From [Mycobacterium] crassicus (lineage in GTDB: Bacteria > Actinomycetota > Actinomycetes > Mycobacteriales > Mycobacteriaceae), in the NCBI RefSeq assembly GCF_020181615.1, contig NZ_CP084029.1, forward strand, positions 4,425,142-4,477,626: a stretch of 52,485 nt of DNA, in the 5' to 3' direction. Under the pieces are notes generated by a model, which saw only the letters and a list, made by a program, of their open reading frames with translations, searched no databases and was not told where the DNA came from. Both the position numbers and the translations under genes were made by a program. Every line of letters starts with the position of its first letter. Positions within the stretch are counted from its first letter, which is position 1. Positions 42,943-50,984 of the stretch are shown piece by piece.

Positions 42943-44448
42943 ATGGCTAAGGTATCGATGCGAGAGCGCTACCAATTACTCACTCGCGATCTGGACTGGG
43001 CACCCTCGTATGTCACCGAGAAGCAGCTCTACCCGCACATGGACTTCGAGGGCATCAAAATCCACGACTGGGATGCCTGGGAGGATCCGTTCCGGCTGAC
43101 CGTCGACGCGTACAGCAAGTACCAGACGGAGAAGGACAAGCGGCTCTACGCGACATTCGACAGTTTCGCGCAGGGGCAGGGACACCTGTCAGTCAGCGAC
43201 GCGCGCTACTTCGCCGCTATGAAGCTGTTCCTGTCCGGCGTCATGCCGCTGGAGTACAACGCCCACCGCCACTTCGCCTATCAGGCAAGGCATCTCAGTG
43301 GGCCGGGCCCGCGGATCGCGACGTTGTTCCAGAGCATCGACGAGTTGCGCCACACCCAGACCGAGATTCACGCACTTTCGGCGGTTAACAAGTACTACGA
43401 GGGATTTCACTCGCCGACGAAGATGTTCGACCGGTTGTGGTACCTCAGCGTGCCGAAGTCGTACTTCGAAGACGGACTCTCGGCCGGGCCGTTCGAGTTC
43501 ATGGTCGCGATCTCGTTCAGCTTCGAGTACTTCTTGACCAACCTGCTGTTCGTACCGTTTATGAGCGGTGCCGGCTTCAACGGCGACATCTCGACCATGA
43601 GCTTCGGCTTCTCCGCGCAAAGCGATGAGAGTCGACACATGACGCTCGGCCTCGAGGTGATCAAGTTCATGCTCGAGCAGGACGAGGACAACGTGCCGAT
43701 CATCCAGGACTGGATCGACAAATGGTTCTGGCGAGGCTACCGGCTGCTGACGATCGTCGCCTACATGCAGGACTACCTGCTGCCCAAGAAGATCATGAGT
43801 TGGAAAGAATCCTTCGAGCTTTACCTCGAAGAGCAGATGCTCGGCGGGTTGTTCCCCGACCTGGAGTACTACGGCATCCGTCCGCCGCGGCACGTCGAGC
43901 AGGCCATCGTGGAGAAGAACTACATGAGCCATCAGGCCGGCTGGACCTTTTACTCAATGTCGCATGCCGCCGGGTTCAGCACGACGATCCCGACGCAGGC
44001 GGAGCTCGACTGGTTCTCCGAGCAGTACCCGGACACGTTCGACCGCTACTACCGACCACTGTGGGACAAGGCCGCGAAAATGCAGGCGGACGGGAACCGC
44101 TTCTTCGCCGGCGGTCTGCCGCAGCTGTGCCAGGTGTGCCAGGTCCCGATGTTGTACACCGAGATGGGCGACCCCACGACCAACTGCCAACGGCACAGCA
44201 CCTACCAAGGCGAGCGGTACAACACCTGTTCGGATGGCTGCCAATGGATCTTCGAGCGGGAGCCGGAGAAGTACATCCAGGCGTGGTTGCCGGTGCATCA
44301 GATCCTGCAGGGCAACTGCGGCGGCACGGAGATTCCCGACATCCTCAAGTGGTGCGGCATCCAGGAACACGACGGCGGTGAGTACACCACCTCGGCGGAT
44401 TACGAGCGGTGGACGAAATGGCAGTCACCGGTGGGGGTGCGGGCATGA
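42943..44448 (+). CDS. dmpN: Phenol hydroxylase P3 / alpha oxygenase subunit (DmpN-like)
   Basis: The 501-residue catalytic subunit that hydroxylates phenols to catechols. Diiron ligands are visible as Glu104, Glu134/His137 (DELRH), Glu195 (SFSFEYF) and Glu229/His232 (DESRH). Stretches such as FMSGAGFNGD and DKWFWRGYRLL, and the C-terminal cysteine cluster LCQVCQVPM..CSDGC (the zinc-binding region of phenol hydroxylases), agree closely with Pseudomonas DmpN as I remember it. Preceded by AGGAG at 42930. It overlaps dmpO by 4 bp. Confidence 0.95.
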   Translation: MAKVSMRERYQLLTRDLDWAPSYVTEKQLYPHMDFEGIKIHDWDAWEDPFRLTVDAYSKYQTEKDKRLYATFDSFAQGQGHLSVSDARYFAAMKLFLSGVMPLEYNAHRHFAYQARHLSGPGPRIATLFQSIDELRHTQTEIHALSAVNKYYEGFHSPTKMFDRLWYLSVPKSYFEDGLSAGPFEFMVAISFSFEYFLTNLLFVPFMSGAGFNGDISTMSFGFSAQSDESRHMTLGLEVIKFMLEQDEDNVPIIQDWIDKWFWRGYRLLTIVAYMQDYLLPKKIMSWKESFELYLEEQMLGGLFPDLEYYGIRPPRHVEQAIVEKNYMSHQAGWTFYSMSHAAGFSTTIPTQAELDWFSEQYPDTFDRYYRPLWDKAAKMQADGNRFFAGGLPQLCQVCQVPMLYTEMGDPTTNCQRHSTYQGERYNTCSDGCQWIFEREPEKYIQAWLPVHQILQGNCGGTEIPDILKWCGIQEHDGGEYTTSADYERWTKWQSPVGVRA

Positions 44449-44768
44449 CCGTCAAAGCCATCGGGCCCTACGAGTTCCCCGCGAAGGACCGGCAAGAGAT
44501 CTTCGGCGACGACCAGTTGGTCTGCGTGCACTGGGACGACAACATGTTCTACTACGCGGGAGCAACCTTCCGGGTTCCCCGATCGATGAAGTGGTCGGAT
44601 TTCAAGTCCCAGATGATCGACCCGTGGGCGGCGGCCGACCCGGACTATCGTCCGGACGCCGCCACCGACTGGCGCCGCGATGACGAGCCGATCGACCCGA
44701 AACCCGACGACACCATCACCGACCTGGGCATCGTGCACAAAGGGTTGATCAGGTTCCGGGTGAAGTGA
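44445..44768 (+). CDS. dmpO: Phenol hydroxylase P4 / gamma subunit (DmpO-like)
   Basis: The 107-residue small subunit of the phenol hydroxylase oxygenase (alpha2beta2gamma2). It begins MTVKAIGPYEFPAKDRQEIF and contains LVCVHWDDNMFYYAGATFRV, as in DmpO. ATG 44445 overlaps the dmpN stop by 4 bp, and its own stop overlaps the ferredoxin start (TGATG). The strict overlaps fix subunit stoichiometry by translational coupling. Confidence 0.92.
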   Translation: MTVKAIGPYEFPAKDRQEIFGDDQLVCVHWDDNMFYYAGATFRVPRSMKWSDFKSQMIDPWAAADPDYRPDAATDWRRDDEPIDPKPDDTITDLGIVHKGLIRFRVK

Positions 44769-45166
44769 TGGCACTGCTCCGCATGCAACCCGGCAACGTC
44801 GAGTTAACGGTTCACGAGAATGAGTCGATTCTCGACGCGATCATTCGCGGCGGCTACACCTGCCGCTTCGGGTGTCGCCGCGGCGGCTGCGGACAGTGCA
44901 AGGCGGACTTGGTCTCCGGCGAGGTGGAGTATCGCAAGAAGGTCGCCGACTCCGTGCTGAGTGAAGAGGAACGGGCCGACGGGGTGGTGCTGACCTGCCG
45001 GACCCACCCGGTCTCCGATGAGGTCGTGCTGCAGATGCGTCACACCGAGAAGTTCAAACTGTTCGTCCCACTGGCCTACGCCATGGGGCAGGTCGAGGTC
45101 ACCGCCCACAAGCTGAAAGCTGCGGGAATACATATATCGCTTCAGGTCAATTCAGATGCCAAATAG
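44768..45166 (+). CDS. dmpQ: Plant-type [2Fe-2S] ferredoxin (XylT/DmpQ-like)
   Basis: A 132-residue ferredoxin with cysteines 36, 41, 44 and 77 in the plant-type pattern (CRRGGCGQC and LTCRTH). In dmp and xyl operons the equivalent DmpQ/XylT precedes catechol 2,3-dioxygenase and reactivates it by re-reducing its iron. The same position here, before the dioxygenase copies, supports that role. It is longer than XylT, with a C-terminal region (KLFVPLAYAMGQVEVTAHKL) of unknown role. It starts on the last base of the dmpO stop. Confidence 0.82.
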   Translation: MALLRMQPGNVELTVHENESILDAIIRGGYTCRFGCRRGGCGQCKADLVSGEVEYRKKVADSVLSEEERADGVVLTCRTHPVSDEVVLQMRHTEKFKLFVPLAYAMGQVEVTAHKLKAAGIHISLQVNSDAK

Positions 45167-45178
45167 GGAGAAGCCGCC

Positions 45179-45280
45179 ATGGCGGTAAACCGACTCGGTT
45201 ACGTGCACGCTCGTGTCACCGGGGCCGATTTCCCGGCCATCACCGGGACCACCGACCGGTTCACCAACGCATTCACCTGA
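45179..45280 (+). pseudogene. Collapsed catechol 2,3-dioxygenase copy, 33-codon in-frame remnant
   Basis: An intact short frame starting MAVNRLGYVHARVT and ending DRFTNAFT. It equals the first 14 residues of the dioxygenase at 45317 joined to parts of its last 34 residues. Residues about 15-269 and about 282-295 are missing. At both joins the parent-type sequence carries short repeats (TCAC and CGACC), so replication slippage or recombination between microhomologies is likely. Nearly the same DNA: 38 of the first 42 bases match. It keeps a ribosome binding site (AGGGAGAAG) and a stop, so it may still be translated. Confidence 0.85.
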
Positions 45281-45316
45281 TCCACCACAGAACCACACAA
45301 GTTAGGAGGCAGCGCG

Positions 45317-46228
45317 ATGGCAGTAAACAGGCTCGGTTACGTGCACGCTCGTGTCACGGATCTAGAAGAAGCCATCGGCCACTACAGCAACACTCTGGGC
45401 CAGAGGATCGTCGAGCAGCAGGACGGCAGGGTCTACCTGAAGTCCTGGGACGAGTTCGACCACCACTCGGTGGTGCTCGAAGAGGGTGGGGTGGGCCTGG
45501 TCAAGCTCGGCTTCAAGGTGCAGACCGACGACGACCTGGCCGGCTACGAAAAGCGCATCACACAGTTCGGCGCGACCACCGAGCGGATGAGCAAGGGCGA
45601 GAACCTCGCGGTCGGTGACGGCTTGCGGGTGGTCCTGCCGTCCGAACACGTTGTCGAGTTCTACACCGAGATGGAATACCTCGGCACCGAAACCGGCACG
45701 TGGAACCCGGATCCGTGGCCCCGCGACACGCGGGGAGCCGGGGTGCATCGGCTGGACCACGCGCTGATCGCGGCGGAGGATCCCGCGCTCGTCGAGCGCT
45801 TCTTCATGGAGTGCCTGGACTTCCGACCTGCCGAACGGCTGATCAGCGATCCCACCGAACCCGACCTCGTCGGCAGCTGGCTGTTCTGCGGACAGAAGGC
45901 GCACGACCTGGCGGTGATCAAAGGGGAGAATGGCAAGCTGCACCACTGGGCCTACTGGCTCGACGACTGGAATGACGTGCTGCGCGCAGGTGACATCTTC
46001 TCGATGGACGAGGTGTCGATCGATATCGGCCCGACGCGGCACGGTATCACCCGCGGCAAGACCATCTACTTCTTCGACCCGTCGGGCAACCGCAACGAGG
46101 TGTTCACCGGCGGCTACATCACCGGGGCCGACTTCCCGACCATCACCTGGACCACCGACCAAATCGGTAAGGCGATCTTCTACGTCACGCGAGAGCTCAA
46201 CGACCGGTTCACCAGCGTATTCACCTGA
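45317..46228 (+). CDS. dmpB: Catechol 2,3-dioxygenase (type I extradiol)
   Basis: A 303-residue Fe(II) extradiol dioxygenase producing 2-hydroxymuconate semialdehyde. Two VOC-type domains; the C-terminal one holds the metal ligands His148 (HRLDH), His209/210 (LHHWAYW) and Glu261 (GNRNEVF), with Tyr251 nearby. AGGAGG at 45303 precedes ATG 45317. It follows the ferredoxin and the collapsed copy and precedes the phenol hydroxylase reductase, an order different from dmp, where the reductase comes before the ferredoxin. Confidence 0.95.
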   Translation: MAVNRLGYVHARVTDLEEAIGHYSNTLGQRIVEQQDGRVYLKSWDEFDHHSVVLEEGGVGLVKLGFKVQTDDDLAGYEKRITQFGATTERMSKGENLAVGDGLRVVLPSEHVVEFYTEMEYLGTETGTWNPDPWPRDTRGAGVHRLDHALIAAEDPALVERFFMECLDFRPAERLISDPTEPDLVGSWLFCGQKAHDLAVIKGENGKLHHWAYWLDDWNDVLRAGDIFSMDEVSIDIGPTRHGITRGKTIYFFDPSGNRNEVFTGGYITGADFPTITWTTDQIGKAIFYVTRELNDRFTSVFT

Positions 46229-46255
46229 CCAAGCACGGGAGGACGAGACACTGCC

Positions 46256-47317
46256 ATGACCGAGACATTCAATATCACGGTCGAACCACTCGGCCGCCAA
46301 GTACAGTGCCGCGCCGACCAGGACATACTCGATGCGTGCCTGCGGGAGGGTGTCTGGCTGCCGCATGCATGCACGCACGGTACCTGCGGGACGTGCAAGG
46401 TGCAGGTGCTCGAGGGCGACGTCGAGCACAACGACGCTTCCACCTTCGCGCTGATGGATTACGAACGCACCGAGGGCAAGACGCTGATCTGTGTGGCGAC
46501 CCCGACCTCGGATGTCACCCTTGAAGCCGACGTCGACGTCGAGGAAGGGGTGGAGTTCCACCCGATCCGGGACTACACCGGGACGGTGGCCGCCATCGAG
46601 GATTGTGCGCGCGGCACCCGCCGGTTGTTGATCGACCTGGATCAGGACATGGTGTTCAACCCGGGGCAATACGTTCAGGTCAGCATCCCCGGGAAGGGCG
46701 TGCACCGAAGCTGGTCAATGGCTAATCCGCCCGGCGAGCCGAACCGGGTCGAACTGCAGATCCGCAACACCCCGGGTGGTCTGGCGACCGAAGGGTGGGT
46801 ATTCAAGGACCTCGCCGTCGGCGACAGGCTACAGCTGGTCGGCCCCTACGGGCGGTTCTTCCTACGCGAAGCTCGCGATAAGCCGATGGTTCTCATCGGC
46901 GGAGGCACTGGGCTCGCCCCGCTCAAGTCGATCGTCCGCCATGTGCTGGAAACCGGTTTGCCCCACCGACTGTACCTGTATCAGGGCGCGCGGACCGAAG
47001 CAGACCTGTACGACGTCGACTTCTTCCGCGACCTCGAGAAACAGTTCGTCGAGCAGTTCACCTACCGTCCGTGTCTGTCTGACGAGGAGGTCGACGGCTA
47101 CGGGCATGGGATGGTCACCGACGTCGTGGCCAGCGATTTCGACACCTGCCGCGGCCATACCGCCTACCTGTGCGGACCACCGCCGATGGTGGAAGCGGCG
47201 ATCAAGACGCTGATGAAGAAGCGACTGTTCCCGCGCGACATCTACCGTGAGGACTTTTTCGATGCATCCGACAAGGCCACCGGCGGCGTACGCAGCCCGC
47301 TGATAAAGACGACCTGA
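46256..47317 (+). CDS. dmpP: Phenol hydroxylase P5 / FAD-[2Fe-2S] reductase (DmpP-like)
   Basis: A 353-residue NADH-dependent reductase for the oxygenase. An N-terminal plant-type ferredoxin domain with Cys39, Cys44, Cys47 and Cys79 (CTHGTCGTC) is followed by an FAD domain (RSWSMANPP) and an NAD domain (IGGGTGLAPLKS; CGPPPMVEAA). The ending DIYREDFFDA is typical of DmpP. It lies 28 bp after the dioxygenase. The displaced position, downstream of the dioxygenase, suggests rearrangement of the ancestral dmpLMNOP order. Confidence 0.95.
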   Translation: MTETFNITVEPLGRQVQCRADQDILDACLREGVWLPHACTHGTCGTCKVQVLEGDVEHNDASTFALMDYERTEGKTLICVATPTSDVTLEADVDVEEGVEFHPIRDYTGTVAAIEDCARGTRRLLIDLDQDMVFNPGQYVQVSIPGKGVHRSWSMANPPGEPNRVELQIRNTPGGLATEGWVFKDLAVGDRLQLVGPYGRFFLREARDKPMVLIGGGTGLAPLKSIVRHVLETGLPHRLYLYQGARTEADLYDVDFFRDLEKQFVEQFTYRPCLSDEEVDGYGHGMVTDVVASDFDTCRGHTAYLCGPPPMVEAAIKTLMKKRLFPRDIYREDFFDASDKATGGVRSPLIKTT

Positions 47318-47359
47318 CGTGCACTGGAAACGAATACCACAGCCTGACAAGGAGATTTG

Positions 47360-47809
47360 ATGACGAGCGTCGTGAGCCAGCGTGATGTCGTCTTCACGCC
47401 GTTCATGTTGCGGGTGCGGGATGCCGTCAACGGGACGTCGCCAGAGCCGACCAAACTGCGGTTCGAGCCAAGCGGCACCTGCTCGATCGCCGCGGCGGTC
47501 GATGAATGGTTCGGGCTGCGGACGTACGCGGAGCACATGATCTCCGAGGCGAATGCGATGTTGGACGCCGACGCAGAGCGCATCGAGCTGCGCGACGAAT
47601 GTGGCACCGGTGTACTGGCTTTCGAGCTGAGCTGGCGGGGGCGTCGGCTCCGGCTGTCGATTGACATCGACCCGCCGGGACACACCGCACGACTTACGAC
47701 CGGCGACGATCACCATGCCCAGACCGAAAAGCCTTCGGACATCAGGGCGCTCGACGACATCATCATCGACATGTTGATCCAGGCCGGGGAAGCGGTCGAT
47801 GACACATGA
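47360..47809 (+). CDS. Hypothetical protein in phenol operon (149 aa)
   Basis: Unrecognised. About 149 residues, soluble, with no signal peptide or membrane segment. It contains PTKLRFEPSGTCSIAAAVDE, a moderately conserved-looking centre (RIELRDECGTGVLAFELSWR) and an acidic end (DDIIIDMLIQAGEAVDD). ATG 47360 has AAGGAG upstream. It is translationally coupled to the downstream hydrolase (4-bp overlap at 47806), so it is really expressed with the pathway. Possible roles are an accessory or assembly factor for the monooxygenase, but the sequence gives no proof. Confidence 0.7.
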   Translation: MTSVVSQRDVVFTPFMLRVRDAVNGTSPEPTKLRFEPSGTCSIAAAVDEWFGLRTYAEHMISEANAMLDADAERIELRDECGTGVLAFELSWRGRRLRLSIDIDPPGHTARLTTGDDHHAQTEKPSDIRALDDIIIDMLIQAGEAVDDT

Positions 47810-48633
47810 CGGATGACGAACGACCCGAAATCGGCGAGTCGGTAGTCGCCGCCGGTATCCGGACGAACTACCTGACAGCCGGCACCGGCGAGCCGGTGGT
47901 GCTGATTCACGGCTCGGGGCCGGGGGTGACGGCCTATGCCAACTGGCGGCTGACCATCCCGGACCTGGCCAAGCAGTTCCGTGTTCTCGCCCCGGACATG
48001 GTCGGATTCGGCTACAGCGAGCGACCCGACGACGTCAGCTACGACGTGCAGACCTGGGCCGATCAGGTGGTGGGCTTCCTAGATGCCCTGTCAATCCCGA
48101 AAGCATCGTTGGTAGGCAACAGCTTCGGCGGGGCGATCGCACTGCGGGTCGCCACCGGGCACCCCGACCGGGTGGACCGACTGGTGTTGATGGGCAGCGT
48201 CGGCGTACCGTTCCGCATCACCGCAGGACTGGATGCCGCCTGGGGATATGAGCCGTCGGTGGAGAACATGCGGCGACTGCTCGACGTGTTCGCCTATTCT
48301 CGTGAGCTGGTCACCGACGAGCTGGCACAGGTGCGCTACGAGGCGAGTATCCAGCCGGGCTTTCAGGAGTCGTTCGGTTCGATGTTCCCGCCACCGCGGC
48401 AGCAGCACGTTGACGCGATGGCGACGCCGGACGATGCGATCGCCAAGCTCACCCACGAGACGCTCATCATTCACGGCCGCGACGACCAGGTGATACCGCT
48501 GGACACCTCGTTGCGACTGTTACAACTCATCAACCGCTCGCAGTTGCACGTTTTCGGCCGATGCGGGCACTGGACACAGATCGAGCACAGCGTGCAGTTC
48601 AACCGACTTCTCGACGAATTCCTGGCTGGCTGA
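47806..48633 (+). CDS. dmpD: 2-hydroxymuconate-semialdehyde hydrolase (DmpD/XylF-like)
   Basis: A 275-residue C-C bond hydrolase that cleaves meta-fission products to 2-hydroxypenta-2,4-dienoate and a carboxylic acid. The family-specific oxyanion segment IHGSGPGVTAYANWR, the nucleophile elbow GNSFGGA, Asp in IIHGRDDQVIP and His in GRCGHWTQIEH are all present. It provides the hydrolytic branch, which ketone ring-fission products from methylated catechols need. It overlaps the preceding hypothetical gene by 4 bp. Confidence 0.93.
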   Translation: MTDDERPEIGESVVAAGIRTNYLTAGTGEPVVLIHGSGPGVTAYANWRLTIPDLAKQFRVLAPDMVGFGYSERPDDVSYDVQTWADQVVGFLDALSIPKASLVGNSFGGAIALRVATGHPDRVDRLVLMGSVGVPFRITAGLDAAWGYEPSVENMRRLLDVFAYSRELVTDELAQVRYEASIQPGFQESFGSMFPPPRQQHVDAMATPDDAIAKLTHETLIIHGRDDQVIPLDTSLRLLQLINRSQLHVFGRCGHWTQIEHSVQFNRLLDEFLAG

Positions 48634-48642
48634 GGAGGAAAC

Positions 48643-48951
48643 ATGGGCACCGTAATGGCGGCTTTAGACTTTCACGGCGACACCAAAACGTTGAAGGAAT
48701 GCTACGACAAGGCCCTACGCCACATCGTGGATATCTCACCGGCGCGCCCGGTGATCCACCTCGCGGTGCCACGCGACTACGGCCTTATGGTGTGCGACGT
48801 CTGGGACTCCGAAGATGCCATGCGGGCATTCGAACACAACCCGGAGATCGCCAAAGCGATTGCGGCAAGCGGCTTGCCGGAGCCGACGCGCCGGGTCTTC
48901 GAAGTACACAATCTCGGCTGGCCGATATCGGCAATGCCGCTGTATCGGTGA
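48643..48951 (+). CDS. Small hypothetical protein, dimeric alpha/beta-barrel-like (102 aa)
   Basis: A 102-residue soluble protein (MGTVMAALDFHGDTKTLKEC at the start). The repeated pattern of a strand, a helix, a strand ending VCDVWDSEDAMRAFEHNPE and a final strand VFEVHNLGW resembles the ferredoxin-like fold of ABM/DABB proteins. No catalytic site can be named. GAGGAGG precedes ATG 48643, 9 bp after dmpD. Its place between dmpD and the dehydrogenase complex suggests a pathway-related role. Confidence 0.65.
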   Translation: MGTVMAALDFHGDTKTLKECYDKALRHIVDISPARPVIHLAVPRDYGLMVCDVWDSEDAMRAFEHNPEIAKAIAASGLPEPTRRVFEVHNLGWPISAMPLYR

Positions 48952-48976
48952 GTGGACGAGAGCGAGGCAGGAAGTC

Positions 48977-50002
48977 ATGGCCGTAACGAATAAGACCACC
49001 AAGGCGAGCACCGGCACCCGTCGCCGTCGTAGCGCGACACCCGCACCAGATCGTGACCTGTATCTGCGCATGTTCCACACCATGGCGCTGCACCGGGCGG
49101 TCGAGGACCGGATGACCAGCATGTACCGGCAGGGAGAACTACTCGGTTCGTTCTACTCCGGGAACTGGCACGAGGCGATCGCGGTGGGGACCGCGGCGGC
49201 ATTGCGGGACAGCGATTTCCTGGCCCCACTGCACCGCGACCTCGGCGCACACCTGTGGCGAGGAATGGATCCCCGTGAGGTGATGGCCAGTTTCATGGGC
49301 AAGGCCACCGCGCCGACCGGCGGCCGGGACGGCACCCTGCATTACGGGCGACTCGACCTCAACATCTACAACCCGCCGAGCCACATTCCGGACAATTACC
49401 CGGTGGCCACCGGTGGGGCGTTCGCGTTCAAGTACCGCGGCGAAGACGGCGTCGCGCTGGCGTACTGCGGCGACGGTTCCACCGGGGCCGGCGATTTCCA
49501 CGAGGCACTCAACATCGCCGCGGTTCTGGAACTGCCGTGCATCTTCATCGTGGAGAACAATCAGTACTCCTACTCCACGCCGCTGCGCCTGACGTCGAGG
49601 TCGAAAGACTTCGCCACCAAGGCGATTGCCTACGGTATGCCGGGCGAGAAGGTCGATGGCATCGACGTGGTCGCGGTGTACGAGGCGACATCGAGGGCCG
49701 TCGACCTGGCCAGGTCCGGTGGCGGCCCGTCGCTGATCGAGGCCACCACCATGCGCATGCACGGCCACGCCGAGCACGACCCGGCGGACTACGTGCCGAC
49801 AGAGCTGCACGCGGAGTGGGCAAAACGTGATCCGGTCGACGTGTTCGCCGCGCGGTTGCAGGAACTGGAATTCGCCACCGCCGACGACATCGCGAAAGTC
49901 AAAGCAGAGGTGCGGCAGCTCGCGATCGACGCCCGCAAACAGGTGCTGGCCGACCCGATGGCAGAGCCCGATGATTTGGAGGCGCGTGTCTATGCCAACT
50001 AA
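48977..50002 (+). CDS. TPP-dependent 2-oxoacid/acetoin dehydrogenase E1 alpha subunit
   Basis: A 341-residue E1 alpha subunit. The thiamine-diphosphate motif GDGSTGAGDFHEALN ... IVENN is clear, followed by the phosphorylation-loop-like segment SYSTPLRLT. The N-terminus has an extra basic, low-complexity stretch (KTTKASTGTRRRRSATPAPD). Acetoin dehydrogenase AcoA and pyruvate dehydrogenase E1 alpha are alternative calls; AcoA-like enzymes share this length. ATG 48977 follows GGCAGGAAG. Overlaps E1 beta by 11 bp. Confidence 0.88.
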   Translation: MAVTNKTTKASTGTRRRRSATPAPDRDLYLRMFHTMALHRAVEDRMTSMYRQGELLGSFYSGNWHEAIAVGTAAALRDSDFLAPLHRDLGAHLWRGMDPREVMASFMGKATAPTGGRDGTLHYGRLDLNIYNPPSHIPDNYPVATGGAFAFKYRGEDGVALAYCGDGSTGAGDFHEALNIAAVLELPCIFIVENNQYSYSTPLRLTSRSKDFATKAIAYGMPGEKVDGIDVVAVYEATSRAVDLARSGGGPSLIEATTMRMHGHAEHDPADYVPTELHAEWAKRDPVDVFAARLQELEFATADDIAKVKAEVRQLAIDARKQVLADPMAEPDDLEARVYAN

Positions 50003-50984
50003 AACCGCCACCACCAACGGCGACGTCAGCTATCTCGACGCGGTGAGCCAGGCGCTGGCCGCCGAGATGGATGCCGACGAGAACGTCTTCCTCATCGGAG
50101 AGGACGTCGGACAGTTCGGCGGCGCCTTCAAGGTGACCCAGGGCTTCCTGGAGAGGTTCGGCGAGCGACGGGTCGTCGACACCCCGATCGCAGAGTCGGG
50201 TTTCACCGGGCTCGCCGCGGGCGCGGCGCTGCTGGGACTGCGCCCCGTCGTCGAATTCCAGTTCGCCGACTTCATCTCGTGTGCATTCGATCAGATCATC
50301 AATGTCGTAGCGCGCCACCACTTCCGCACCAACGATCCGATGCCGATCACCTTCCGCTGCCCGTTCGGGGCTCGGCTGCGCGCCGGTCCGACACATTCGC
50401 AGAGCATCGAATCCTACTTCGCGCACGTGCCGGGATTGAAGATCGTCGCGCCGGCGACGGTGGCCGATGCCGGTGGCCTGTTGATCAGCGCGATCCGGGA
50501 CAACAACCCGGTGCTGTATCTGGAAAGCAAATACCTCTACCGAAGGATCAAGGCGCCGCTGTCGCTGGACCCGGTCCCGATCGGCTCGGCCAAGGTGGTC
50601 CGGGAAGGCGAACACGTCACCCTCGTCACCTACTCGGTCGGCGTGCATCAAGGACTGGAGGCCGCCGAAGAGCTGGCAAAGGAGGGGATCTCCGTCGAGG
50701 TCATCGACATCCGAAGCCTGGTTCCGCTGGATGTGGAAACGATTGCCACCTCGGTGCGCAAGACCGCGCGCGCCGTCGTGCTGCACGAGGCGGCACGCCG
50801 GCTCGGCTACGGCGCCGAGATCAGCTCTGTCATCACCGAGGAGTGCTTCTGGTCGCTCGATCACCCGGTCGTGCGGATCGCGGCCAAGAACACGCCCATC
50901 CCGACCAGCCCCGCCTTGGAGGACGACGTCGTACCGCAGACCGCGGAGGTCATCCAAACGCTGCGCAAGGTGGCGACGACATGA
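49992..50984 (+). CDS. TPP-dependent 2-oxoacid/acetoin dehydrogenase E1 beta subunit
   Basis: A 330-residue transketolase-type beta subunit (LIGEDVGQFGGAFKVTQGF, DTPIAESGFTGLAAGAA, GARLRAGPTHSQSIESYFAH). It forms the alpha2beta2 E1 component with the preceding gene. ATG 49992 gives MPTKTATTNG; it overlaps E1 alpha by 11 bp and E3 by 4 bp. The substrate, pyruvate, acetoin or another 2-oxoacid from the pathway, cannot be read directly. Confidence 0.9.
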   Translation: MPTKTATTNGDVSYLDAVSQALAAEMDADENVFLIGEDVGQFGGAFKVTQGFLERFGERRVVDTPIAESGFTGLAAGAALLGLRPVVEFQFADFISCAFDQIINVVARHHFRTNDPMPITFRCPFGARLRAGPTHSQSIESYFAHVPGLKIVAPATVADAGGLLISAIRDNNPVLYLESKYLYRRIKAPLSLDPVPIGSAKVVREGEHVTLVTYSVGVHQGLEAAEELAKEGISVEVIDIRSLVPLDVETIATSVRKTARAVVLHEAARRLGYGAEISSVITEECFWSLDHPVVRIAAKNTPIPTSPALEDDVVPQTAEVIQTLRKVATT

